A stretch of DNA of 29,036 nucleotides from Lucifugimonas sp038150225. GTDB lineage: Bacteria; Chloroflexota; Dehalococcoidia; Lucifugimonadales; Lucifugimonadaceae. Positions 7,137 to 14,370 of this stretch are shown here, piece after piece. The position numbers were made by a program, and so were the translations under genes. Below the pieces are notes generated by a model, which saw only the letters and a list, made by a program, of their open reading frames with translations, made no database searches and was not told the origin of the DNA. The stretch is from NCBI GenBank assembly GCA_038150225.1, contig JAYQWG010000028.1, positions 1 through 29,036 of the forward strand, read 5' to 3'. The first letter of the stretch is position 1, and the number at the start of each line of letters is the position of its first letter.

Positions 7137-8420
7137 ATGACAGAGTCGTCAAACAATCAGGGCAAAATCGGAATTCTTGTCGGAGGTGGGCCAGCTCCGG
7201 GAATCAACAGTGTTATCTCGGCTGCGGTCATCCAGGCGCGGCTTCTTGAATATGAAGTAGTCGGCATCAAGAACGGATACGAATACCTCGTCAAAGGTGA
7301 CACCTCTCAAGTAGTCGACCTTGATATTGATGACGTTTCAACCATTCACACCCGTGGCGGTTCGATCCTCCATACGTCTCGGACCAATCCGACAAAGCGT
7401 AAAGACGATCTCGCTACTTGCGTAGACACTCTCCGCAAACTCGGGATAAAGAACCTCATTACGATTGGTGGGGACGACACCGCCTTCGGTGCATCAGAAA
7501 TCGCACGCGCAGCAAACGGTGAAATCCGTGTGGCTCACGTCCCAAAGACTATCGACAACGATCTACCTCTTCCCGGGGACATGCCAACGTTTGGGTACGA
7601 AACTGCCCGACACATGGGTTCCAGTATTGTCCAGAGTTTGAAGGAAGACTCTCGTACAACCAATCGCTGGTACTTCATAGTTGCGATGGGACGTCACGCA
7701 GGTCACCTTGCTCTCGGAATCGGTAAAGCTTCAGCATCCACAATCACGATAATTCCAGAAGAGTTCCCGGGCGTCACCGTAAGTCTTTCCGAAGTTTGCG
7801 ATGTCCTCGAAGGGGCGATTCTGAAGAGACGAGTCCTAGATCGACCAGACGGCATAGCAATAGTCGCGGAAGGCGTTGCCAGCAAACTCGATCCGGAAGA
7901 TTTGAAGAACATCTCAGGAGTGCAAATCCCAAGAGATGAATACGGAAACATCAAACTTGCCGATCTCCCATTCGCACGAATTCTAAGGGCTGAAATCGAA
8001 CGAAGATTCGCGGAGCGTGGCGAGGCAATGTCGATCGTGGATCTCACCCTCGGTTACGAACTGCGGTCGGCTGCACCAGTTCCGTTCGATATCGACTACA
8101 CCCGCACCCTCGGCCACGGTGCGGTCAGCTTCCTTACTAGCGAAAATACCGATGCAAAAACAGAACAGGGAGCGATGATCTGCCTGATGGGCAGTCAACT
8201 ACGCGCAGTTGCATTCGAAGACATGCGCGATCCCAAAACCGGCAAGACCACTGTCCGCATGGTCGATACAAATGCTCTTTATTACGACGTTGCTCGCAGC
8301 TACATGACACGTCTTGAGCAGTCTGATTTCGAGGACAAAGAAATGCTTGGAAAGTTAGCTGGTGAAGCCGGCTTACAGCCCGATGCTTTTAAACGTCGGT
8401 TCTCTCCGAACGGCAAATAG
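7137..8420 (+). CDS. 6-phosphofructokinase, pyrophosphate-dependent type
   Basis: This glycolytic enzyme phosphorylates fructose 6-phosphate to fructose 1,6-bisphosphate. The phosphate-loop motif GGGPAPGIN is at 16-24, TIGGDDT at 109-115, PKTIDNDLP at 136-144 and MGRHAG at 184-189. In this family, Asp in GGDD (ATP enzymes usually have GGDG) and Lys in PKTIDND (ATP enzymes have PGTIDND) mark use of pyrophosphate, which makes the step reversible. That assignment is established family knowledge applied to visible residues. The ATG at 7137 is preferred to an in-frame GTG at 7113 because GGAG (7126-7129) lies seven bases upstream. The product has 427 residues. The stop overlaps the ribosome binding site of ccmA, so the gene appears co-transcribed with the ccm genes. 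Confidence 0.92.
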   Translation: MTESSNNQGKIGILVGGGPAPGINSVISAAVIQARLLEYEVVGIKNGYEYLVKGDTSQVVDLDIDDVSTIHTRGGSILHTSRTNPTKRKDDLATCVDTLRKLGIKNLITIGGDDTAFGASEIARAANGEIRVAHVPKTIDNDLPLPGDMPTFGYETARHMGSSIVQSLKEDSRTTNRWYFIVAMGRHAGHLALGIGKASASTITIIPEEFPGVTVSLSEVCDVLEGAILKRRVLDRPDGIAIVAEGVASKLDPEDLKNISGVQIPRDEYGNIKLADLPFARILRAEIERRFAERGEAMSIVDLTLGYELRSAAPVPFDIDYTRTLGHGAVSFLTSENTDAKTEQGAMICLMGSQLRAVAFEDMRDPKTGKTTVRMVDTNALYYDVARSYMTRLEQSDFEDKEMLGKLAGEAGLQPDAFKRRFSPNGK

Positions 8421-8428
8421 GGCTTAGT

Positions 8429-9169
8429 TTGGCAAGTCAGCCGTCCACTCCCGCAGTCCGTCTACAAGGTCTCGTCAAGAACTACGGCGAGACATCTGTC
8501 CTCCGTGGCATAGATGTCGAAATTCCTGTTGGGCAAATAGCTGTTCTTCTTGGCTCGAACGGCGCTGGTAAAACTACTTTATTGCGCATCCTGTCGATGC
8601 TCACACAACCCGATGCAGGCACGGTACAAATTTACGGGTTCGACACCTCAACCAGCGGTCCGTCAGTTCGTGCTGTAACCGGTGCTGCCCTTCACTCCCC
8701 AATGCTGTACGCAGACATGAGCATCAGGGAGAACCTTGAGTTCTTTGCCGGTCTGTACAGGCTGGAATCGATCTCCGAACTCATCGAGCAAACAGCAATT
8801 AAGGTCGGCATTAGTGAACGACTTGACCAGCGTGTCCGTACGCTTTCACACGGTTATCAAAAACGCGTGGCGCTGGCTCGGAGCCTGATGCACAACCCGA
8901 GCTTGCTAATCCTCGATGAGCCAGATTCAGGATTGGACTCCCTGTCGGTTGGAATGCTCGACACAATCATCGACGAGCAACGTGCGTCTGGAAAAACCGT
9001 CCTGTTCACCACTCACCTCCTCGATCATGCGCTGGCTATCGCTGACCGAGCAGTGGTGCTAGATCGTGGAAAAGTGCTCATAGATTCGACCGACCCAGAA
9101 TCCGAACGAGACTCGATCCTGGATGCCTATGCTCGACAACAGTCGCTAAGCGGTGCTACCGATGCGTGA
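8429..9169 (+). CDS. ccmA: Haem exporter ATP-binding subunit CcmA
   Basis: This is the ABC ATPase of the cytochrome c maturation system; with CcmB it powers release of haem-loaded CcmE. The Walker A motif GSNGAGKTT is at 42-50, the signature LSHGYQ at 140-145 (His replaces the usual Gly/Ala of LSGGQ), Walker B LLILDEP at 160-166, the D-loop SGLD at 168-171 and the switch His in TTHLLDHA. The length is 246 residues. The start is TTG 8429, with AGGG (8419-8422) overlapping the PFK stop and six bases of spacing. On sequence alone it could be a generic ABC exporter ATPase; the following ccmB, ccmC, CcmD-like and ccmE genes settle the assignment. Confidence 0.9.
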   Translation: MASQPSTPAVRLQGLVKNYGETSVLRGIDVEIPVGQIAVLLGSNGAGKTTLLRILSMLTQPDAGTVQIYGFDTSTSGPSVRAVTGAALHSPMLYADMSIRENLEFFAGLYRLESISELIEQTAIKVGISERLDQRVRTLSHGYQKRVALARSLMHNPSLLILDEPDSGLDSLSVGMLDTIIDEQRASGKTVLFTTHLLDHALAIADRAVVLDRGKVLIDSTDPESERDSILDAYARQQSLSGATDA

Positions 9170-9836
9170 TTCGCTCGCGATCATTTGGTCGATTGGCAGA
9201 AAAGACCTGCTGCTGGAAATCCGCAACAAAGACGTGGTTGTCGCAGTTGCAGGATTCGCGTTGCTAGTGCTCGTCATATTCACCTTCGCTGTCGACCTGA
9301 GTCAGGACAACGCAAAGCTCGTTGGTCCCGGAGTTCTCTGGGCAGGAATTGCTTTCGCCGGAGTAACTGGCTTAAACCGAGCGTTCTCGCTGGAAGTTGA
9401 AGGTAACACCCTCGAAGGCCTGATGCTTGCGCCAATTAGCCGTGATCTCATCTACCTCGGTAAAGCACTCGGCAATTTTCTGTTCATTGCCGTGGCGCAA
9501 ATAATCGTCCTCCCTGTTTTCGCCGTTCTGTTCAACCTCGTCGTCTTCCGATGGGAGATGCTGGCCATCGCACTGCTAACTACTTTCGGTTTCGCCTCAG
9601 TTGGAACACTCTTCGCTGCAATGTCTGTGAGAGTTCGGGCGAGAGAGGTCATGCTCCCGCTCTTGTTCCTACCGGTCGTAACCCCACTTCTGATGGCAGC
9701 AGTTGAGTCAACTGGTCACTTGGTCAACGGACGTAGCTGGGGTGATATGGCGCAATGGCTTCAGCTGGCTGCCGCTTTCGACGTGGCGTTCCTCGTGGTG
9801 TCCGCCTTCATCTTCCAGCACATTCTGGAAGATTAG
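9162..9836 (+). CDS. ccmB: Haem exporter permease CcmB
   Basis: This is an integral membrane subunit of the CcmAB(CD) ABC complex. It has about six hydrophobic segments and the characteristic N-terminal IWSIGRKDLLLEIRNKD amphipathic stretch. GVTGLNRAFSLEVEGNTLEGLMLAP is also a typical CcmB signature (quoted here as two parts: GVTGLNRAFSLEVEGN and TLEGLMLAP). Counting from ATG 9162, the protein has 224 residues, the usual size. This ATG overlaps the ccmA stop by eight bases; an in-frame GTG at 9153 would add three residues. The overlap implies translational coupling with ccmA. Confidence 0.92.
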   Translation: MRDSLAIIWSIGRKDLLLEIRNKDVVVAVAGFALLVLVIFTFAVDLSQDNAKLVGPGVLWAGIAFAGVTGLNRAFSLEVEGNTLEGLMLAPISRDLIYLGKALGNFLFIAVAQIIVLPVFAVLFNLVVFRWEMLAIALLTTFGFASVGTLFAAMSVRVRAREVMLPLLFLPVVTPLLMAAVESTGHLVNGRSWGDMAQWLQLAAAFDVAFLVVSAFIFQHILED

Positions 9837-9952
9837 GTCGCCTCACAATCATCCAAACGCGCCAGAATTAACACATTCCTCATTTGCGCATCTAACTCAG
9901 CGTGTAAAATTCTCAGATAGGTTCGCGTGGCTGGTGCCGCGCCTCTCGCACA
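9837..9952 (+). promoter_or_regulatory. Spacer between ccmB and ccmC with a weak promoter-like element
   Basis: This 116-base spacer is the only real gap in the ccm cluster. TAAAAT at 9905-9910 is preceded by TTGCGC at 9884-9889 with a short 15-base spacing, so a secondary promoter for ccmC onward is possible but weakly supported. Confidence 0.25.
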
Positions 9953-10663
9953 ATGAACAAAATCCTCAGTTATTTAGATCCACTTCTCATCGTTAGCGCC
10001 GCCTTGATGGCACTGACCCTTTGGTTGATTTTCTTGTGGGTTCCAACCGAAACCAATCAGGGTGCTGTCCAGAGGATTCTTTACTTCCACGTACCCGTCG
10101 CCTGGGGCTCAATGATGGCGATATTTGTCGTCGCTGGAGCATCGTTCGCGTACCTGTGGAAGAAGAACGAAAAGTGGGACCGCCTCGCTGTTTCGGCTGC
10201 CGAGGTTGGAGTTGTCTACGGTGCGCTGATGCTGCTGTCAGGAATGATTTGGGCACGACCGGTCTGGGCAGTTTGGTGGACTGGTGAAGCGAAGCTCACT
10301 ACAGCGTTAATCCTTTTCTTTATTTACGTTGCTTACCTGATGTTCAGGGCTTACTTCCCACCGGGAACTCAACGCCAACGCCTTTCTGCAATCATCGGTC
10401 TAATCGGTGCTATCGACACACCGATCATCTATTTCGCAGCCAACCTATGGTCGCAGGCACACCCTCCGTTGGTGACGGGACCCGCGGCTGACGAAGCGTC
10501 CGCTCTTGGATCCGACCTAGGCACAGTGCTTCTGGTGTCGACACTCGCCTTCACCTTCCTGTTTATCTTCATGGTTCAACACCGATACAAGATCAGATCT
10601 GCAGAAGACGATCTTGTCGAAATAAAACGATCCGCGGATCTTTCTGCGGCGACCGGAGCATGA
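9953..10663 (+). CDS. ccmC: Cytochrome c biogenesis protein CcmC
   Basis: This is a six-helix membrane protein that presents haem to CcmE. The first conserved His is His46 in YFHVPVAWGSM, and the second is likely His170 in NLWSQAHP. The tryptophan-rich haem-handling WWD segment reads RPVWAVWWTGEAKLT (103-117), where the usual form is close to WGTWWVWDARLT, so the Asp is replaced by Glu and one Trp is missing. The length of 236 residues is normal for CcmC, whereas CcmF or CcsA would be longer. The stop overlaps the next start as ATGA at 10660-10663. The start is ATG 9953; no clear Shine-Dalgarno sequence is visible. Confidence 0.9.
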   Translation: MNKILSYLDPLLIVSAALMALTLWLIFLWVPTETNQGAVQRILYFHVPVAWGSMMAIFVVAGASFAYLWKKNEKWDRLAVSAAEVGVVYGALMLLSGMIWARPVWAVWWTGEAKLTTALILFFIYVAYLMFRAYFPPGTQRQRLSAIIGLIGAIDTPIIYFAANLWSQAHPPLVTGPAADEASALGSDLGTVLLVSTLAFTFLFIFMVQHRYKIRSAEDDLVEIKRSADLSAATGA

Positions 10664-11178
10664 TGGATTTGAAAACGTCCTTTTCACTACGGCTGGTAAT
10701 GATCTTTCTTGCGGTAACGGTTGCCTCAATCGCAATCACGCCTTACGCGGAAGCTAAAGACTCAACAAGCGGGATCGTCGTCGGTGTCGACACCGATAGC
10801 AACGGCAACCTGACTCGGTTCGCCATTTCTGACTCCAGCGGAAACATCACGACTTTTGAGCTTGAAGCATCCACCGAATTCGGGCTTGAAAACCAGGCTG
10901 GGGATCGATGGGTCTCAACTCTCTCAGCCGGTGCAGCAGAAGCTGCGCGGAGACTAGAAGACCACCGTGGCAGGTTTGCAGCAATCACTGTCGTTCACGA
11001 AAACGGCGTTGCGTTTTCTGTCGTAGAACGAGAAGAAGGAAAACTCGAAACCAACCTCGGGTACATGTTCGCTGTGTTCGCAATCACCTGGGCACTTTTT
11101 TTCGCCTACATCCTGTACATGGGCAGGAAACAGCGAGTCCTACAACACGAAATCACACGACTAAAGAACAGCAAGTAA
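10660..11178 (+). CDS. Secreted-domain protein with C-terminal CcmD-like membrane segment
   Basis: The N-terminus looks like a signal peptide (basic start, hydrophobic 11-27, likely cut after AEA at 30-32). A soluble domain of about 100 residues outside the membrane follows (33-130). A C-terminal helix (about 133-154, LGYMFAVFAITWALFFAYIL) then leads into a basic, coiled tail RKQRVLQHEITRLK. The helix plus tail is what a stand-alone CcmD looks like (family length about 40-70 residues), and the gene sits exactly at the ccmD position between ccmC and ccmE. I infer a CcmD fused to an extra domain of unknown function. ATG 10660 overlaps the ccmC stop; ATG 10663 is equally possible, with GGAG at 10655-10658. 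Confidence 0.7.
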   Translation: MMDLKTSFSLRLVMIFLAVTVASIAITPYAEAKDSTSGIVVGVDTDSNGNLTRFAISDSSGNITTFELEASTEFGLENQAGDRWVSTLSAGAAEAARRLEDHRGRFAAITVVHENGVAFSVVEREEGKLETNLGYMFAVFAITWALFFAYILYMGRKQRVLQHEITRLKNSK

Positions 11179-11190
11179 TCGTCAAAACAG

Positions 11191-11736
11191 ATGACCACAC
11201 CTGATAACAACAACGAACAGGAACCAGCTCCACAAATTCCCGAAGCTCGCACTTCGACCCTTATGGGAGCACGAATGAAGCTGGGTGTTGCATTTGTGCT
11301 GGTCGCGGCTGCTCTTGCTTATTTCGCTTTCACGGCATTTGAGGGGGCGACTGTCAATTACCTTACGGTCGCTGAAGCAGCTTCAGAAAAGCCGACTGAG
11401 ATCGACCGTATGATCGGTGTGTCAGGCAAGCTCGTAAAAGATTCCTACGTCCGTGACGCAGATGGCGTTACCGCCCATTTCTCTCTCAAAGACGAAGGTG
11501 GATCTGAGCACCTGAATGTTTCTTACAAAGGTGAAATTGGTCAGATCTTTTTCAACGATCACTCGGAAATCATCCTGCAAGGTCAAAAGCTGGCAGACGG
11601 TTCATTCAACGCAGAAAATCTGACAGTCCGATGCCCTTCAAAGTACCTGACAGAGGCAGAACAGGCAGAGCTCGACGCTCAAGGCGAGCCGTCAGCGCCT
11701 CCGTATCAACCTGATTACTTCGATAAACAAGCTTAG
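11191..11736 (+). CDS. ccmE: Haem chaperone CcmE, cysteine-type
   Basis: This is a membrane-anchored haem chaperone: a cytoplasmic N-terminus, one helix (about 29-47), then an OB-fold domain outside the membrane with TVNYLTVAEA, VSGKLVKDS and HSEIILQGQ strands. In the classical protein, haem is bound covalently by His in HxxxY. Here the equivalent site reads LTVRCPSKY, giving Cys148-x-x-x-Tyr152, the CxxxY form known from some archaea and sulfate reducers (system I*). The protein has 181 residues with an acidic, Pro-rich tail. Its stop overlaps the stop of the convergent MFS gene by the shared bases TTAG (11733-11736). No ccmF, ccmG or ccmH follows. Confidence 0.9.
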   Translation: MTTPDNNNEQEPAPQIPEARTSTLMGARMKLGVAFVLVAAALAYFAFTAFEGATVNYLTVAEAASEKPTEIDRMIGVSGKLVKDSYVRDADGVTAHFSLKDEGGSEHLNVSYKGEIGQIFFNDHSEIILQGQKLADGSFNAENLTVRCPSKYLTEAEQAELDAQGEPSAPPYQPDYFDKQA

Positions 11737-12980
11737 TCAGACTCCACTCGCAACTCACGGAATTGTGACGACATCACGGCGACTGCTGCCGTAAAAATCA
11801 TCAGTCCCACCGCGAGGATTATTAGCGAATTACGCAACCCGAAAATCGCTGCCAGTGATCCGCTGGCGAGTCCTCCCAACGGGAATCCCGACCACGCCAG
11901 TTCGTACGCGCCAATTACACGACCTCGAACTTCAGCCGGAACGTTGAACTGAATCGCCCCGATTCCCAACGCAATGTGGACCGCGTTGAAGTAACCGAAG
12001 ATGAATCCTGCAACCAACGCAAAACCAATGTTCCCTGAAAGCGCCCAGGAGACGACAAAGATTCCCGTTAGGGCATCAGTTACCAACAGTGCAACTCCAG
12101 CCCTGGCAATCCCACCAGTCCATGAAGTTGTCGCGGCTCCTGCAGCAGCACCGGCTCCAATCGCCGTGAACAGATAACCCAACCCTGCTTCGTTGGTATC
12201 GAAGATTTCCTTTGCGAATGCAGGAATGATGAATATCACTCCACCCAAAACGAGCGCGTTTACCAGCGTAAAAAGGAGATTGAGCCTCAAAATCGAGTTC
12301 TCACGAAGAATCCCAAAAACCTCTTTGATGTCTTCAATCGGTCCGAGATGACCATTGCCTTTAACCTCGGTGTGCGGGCGGAACGTGAGGTACATAAGGA
12401 AAGCCGCACCAAGTAGTCCGCCAATCAATCCGTAAGATCCGGTTGGTCCAACCGAGCCAAGCAAGAAACCACCAATCAATGGGGCGAGCAGGCGTGCCCC
12501 GTTGAACATCGATTGATCAATGGAAATTGCTCGAACCAGGATGTTTTTCGGCACCATGTCTGGGAGCAATGAAAGCCGTGCAATCCAGTCAAGAGCAAGA
12601 CCCGAGCCTTGCGCGGAACCTGCCACAAGAATGTGCCATGGCTCCAGGCTGTCTGTCGCGTACAGCACTGCTATTCCGAGCATAGGTGTCCCGACGATCA
12701 AAGACCCGATTTTCAACATACGCGTTCGCGGGATGCGATCAGCGAGCATTCCACCGAGTACTGCAATTACGACTGTCGGCGCACCAACAGCTGCTCCTAG
12801 TGCCGCCAACCACAGCGTCGAATCAGTTAGTTCGAAGAGAACGTAACCTTGAGACACCGTGATCAACTGGTGTCCGATGCCCCACATTAAGGTTGCAAGG
12901 CTGAACCGCCGAAGTGACGAGTTTTTTAAGGTTTGGAGGAAATCAATCTGTACGTTCGACTTCTCCGTATTTGATGTCAT
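11733..12980 (-). CDS. MFS transporter (EntS-like, 12 helices)
   Basis: This is a probable proton-driven exporter in the inner membrane. It has about twelve hydrophobic helices and a motif-A-like loop GGMLADRIPRTRML between helices 2 and 3. A second-half region, VPAEVRGRVIGAYELAWSG, is typical of the EntS/MFS_3-type exporter family. The substrate is unknown. ATG 12980 gives 415 residues; an in-frame TTG at 12989 would add three. No good ribosome binding site is visible. The gene is divergent from plsY, with the palindrome at 13043-13057 lying between them, and it ends tail-to-tail with ccmE with overlapping stop codons. Confidence 0.85.
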   Translation of the reverse strand: MTSNTEKSNVQIDFLQTLKNSSLRRFSLATLMWGIGHQLITVSQGYVLFELTDSTLWLAALGAAVGAPTVVIAVLGGMLADRIPRTRMLKIGSLIVGTPMLGIAVLYATDSLEPWHILVAGSAQGSGLALDWIARLSLLPDMVPKNILVRAISIDQSMFNGARLLAPLIGGFLLGSVGPTGSYGLIGGLLGAAFLMYLTFRPHTEVKGNGHLGPIEDIKEVFGILRENSILRLNLLFTLVNALVLGGVIFIIPAFAKEIFDTNEAGLGYLFTAIGAGAAAGAATTSWTGGIARAGVALLVTDALTGIFVVSWALSGNIGFALVAGFIFGYFNAVHIALGIGAIQFNVPAEVRGRVIGAYELAWSGFPLGGLASGSLAAIFGLRNSLIILAVGLMIFTAAVAVMSSQFRELRVESD

Positions 12981-13042
12981 GGCGGACAATCATGACGGTC
13001 GCACAGAGTTGTGTCGAGCGAGATTCACCATTTGTGGCAGTT

Positions 13043-13057
13043 AGAACTCAGAGTTCT
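13043..13057. promoter_or_regulatory. 15-bp palindrome, likely operator, in the MFS/plsY divergent region
   Basis: AGAACTC (13043-13049), one central A and GAGTTCT (13051-13057) form a perfect inverted repeat. It covers the -35 position of the plsY promoter at 13070-13078, where a bound dimeric regulator would block RNA polymerase. It could equally act on the divergent MFS gene. Confidence 0.5.
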
Positions 13058-13069
13058 TGTAATACCTGT

Positions 13070-13078
13070 TGATATAAT
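13070..13078 (+). promoter_or_regulatory. Extended -10 promoter of plsY
   Basis: TGATATAAT combines the TGn extension with a perfect TATAAT (13073-13078). No -35 match is seen at the right distance, as is common for extended -10 promoters. The TATAAT ends 11 bases before the plsY ATG, so the transcript would be nearly leaderless, consistent with the lack of a clear ribosome binding site. Confidence 0.65.
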
Positions 13079-13089
13079 TTTCGGTCGAG

Positions 13090-13752
13090 ATGGACACCAC
13101 TCCCACGTTCACAGTTTTCTTCTTCGCAGCATTTATTGCCTACATTCTTGGGGCACTACCGTCTGCGTATACGGTCGCGCGACTGAATGGCATCAACATT
13201 TTTGAAGTGGGTTCGCACCAGGCAGGTGCAACGAATGTCTGGCGCGAAGTAAGCCGAAAAATGGGGATGGTCGTCACAGCAGTCGACTTCGCCAAAGGGG
13301 TCATGGCAATAGTCGCTGGCTACCTCATCGGACTTGAGGCCTCTGAGCTACTTGTGCCAGCCGCCGCCGCAGTAGCCGGTCATTGGAACTCCCCATTTAC
13401 AAAATTTAAAGGCGGAGATGGTGTTGCAACCCTGGTCGGTTGCGCAGCAGGGCTCGCTCCATTTGAGTTTTTCCTACCGTTGTTGTTGGGGGCAACCATA
13501 TCCATCGGCTTCAATAAGAAGTTCGACCACCCTACCCTTTGGGCAGGCATGGCTGGATACGTACTGTTCATCGTTCTATCGTTCCTACCGAGTTCACGAA
13601 CTGAACCGGAGATCGTTTACGGTCTTACGGGAATTGGCTTCGCCATCATGCTCCACAGCATCTATTTCCATAAGCGTCACCGGCACTACTTTGCATCCCG
13701 AACAGTCGATGACGAGAACGACCATACGATCACTCCCGACAACGTCGGCTAG
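13090..13752 (+). CDS. plsY: Glycerol-3-phosphate acyltransferase PlsY-like
   Basis: This membrane enzyme transfers an acyl group from acyl-phosphate to glycerol 3-phosphate, the first step of phospholipid synthesis. The order of motifs fits PlsY: LGALPSAYTVARLNGINI (20-37), then GSHQAGATNVWR (41-52, usually GSGNxGATNxxR), DFAKG (66-70), GHWNSPFTKFKGGDGVAT (97-114, usually FKGGKGVAT), and several helices. The GN pair is replaced by HQ and the KGVAT lysine by Asp, so this is a divergent member and catalysis is not certain. The protein has 220 residues with an acidic hydrophilic tail. It stands alone behind an extended -10 promoter and ends at a strong terminator. Confidence 0.82.
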   Translation: MDTTPTFTVFFFAAFIAYILGALPSAYTVARLNGINIFEVGSHQAGATNVWREVSRKMGMVVTAVDFAKGVMAIVAGYLIGLEASELLVPAAAAVAGHWNSPFTKFKGGDGVATLVGCAAGLAPFEFFLPLLLGATISIGFNKKFDHPTLWAGMAGYVLFIVLSFLPSSRTEPEIVYGLTGIGFAIMLHSIYFHKRHRHYFASRTVDDENDHTITPDNVG

Positions 13753-13772
13753 ATCCTCGAATACCGAGCAAC

Positions 13773-13803
13773 AAAAAACGGCACCTACCTGGTGCCGTTT
13801 TCA
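13773..13803 (+). terminator. Intrinsic terminator after plsY
   Basis: An 11-bp perfect stem, AAAACGGCACC (13775-13785) with GGTGCCGTTTT (13791-13801), has a five-base loop and an A-run/T-run on either side. It can also end the minus-strand anti-sigma factor transcript. Confidence 0.9.
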
Positions 13804-13817
13804 TTTGAAAATAATTC

Positions 13818-14129
13818 TCAGTCTTTTGTGATCTGACTTATCTTCCGCCTGAGGGATTCAGGGACTTCGTGCTGAGGACTCTGCCTGAGTAGTCCAACCG
13901 TTTGAGCAAGACTCGCCATCCAGCCTTCGCAATTGTCACAAATGCCCAGGTGGTGTTTGAGCCGAGTTGCGATCGTCGGCGATACTTCACCGTCAATGAA
14001 ATCAGAAGCGTTGTCCTTTACCTCTGAACAATCTCCCATTCCGTCAGGACAGGGATCGTCCGGTGAGTGTGACTCACGCTTCCCAAAAAATTTTTCTGCC
14101 CAGTTAGACCCGGTCAAATCAATCTCCAT
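13818..14129 (-). CDS. Zinc-finger (ZAS-type) anti-sigma factor
   Basis: This small soluble protein is predicted to bind and inhibit an ECF sigma factor. From ATG 14129 it has 103 residues. The zinc-binding anti-sigma signature is Cys34 followed by SDFIDGEVSP, then His60-x3-Cys64-x2-Cys67 (HLGICDNC) and a helical tail. No transmembrane segment is present, so it would sense in the cytoplasm, plausibly redox, since such Cys/His sites can lose zinc on oxidation. An in-frame GTG at 14180 would add 17 residues. It lies divergent from the ECF sigma gene rather than downstream of it, which is unusual; pairing of the two is inferred from adjacency. Confidence 0.78.
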   Translation of the reverse strand: MEIDLTGSNWAEKFFGKRESHSPDDPCPDGMGDCSEVKDNASDFIDGEVSPTIATRLKHHLGICDNCEGWMASLAQTVGLLRQSPQHEVPESLRRKISQITKD

Positions 14130-14293
14130 GCTGTCCAGTCCAGCTACCGTGATTTGGAGCGGACAGTTAATACGATGCACGGCAAGTCTAATCGGTTTAA
14201 CTCGGTTCCGACAAAGACTTGTTGAACCAACTTCAATCGTTCACCAAATAGTTTGATGCAACGATTTCAAAAAAAGCGCGTCTAAGACTCAAG

Positions 14294-14320
14294 GGAATAC
14301 GACAGTTTCGGTCGTCCGTG
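14294..14320 (+). promoter_or_regulatory. Possible ECF-type autoregulatory promoter
   Basis: GGAATAC at 14294-14300 resembles the ECF -35 consensus GGAAC, and CGTG at 14317-14320 follows 17 bases after GGAATA, as an ECF -10 (CGTC-like) would. It sits 50 bases before the ECF sigma gene, which would fit autoregulation. An alternative housekeeping element, TGGTAAGGT (14345-14353, extended -10 form), lies nearer the start. Confidence 0.3.
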
Positions 14321-14370
14321 TAAGTTCGTCCGCAAATATGTCTCTGGTAAGGTAGAGAACACTGGTTCAT

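Noticed and set aside
13043..13057. LexA (SOS) box in the GAAC...GTTC palindrome
   Set aside because: The spacing between GAAC and GTTC is five bases, not the four of the Gram-positive LexA box, and neither neighbour is a DNA repair gene.
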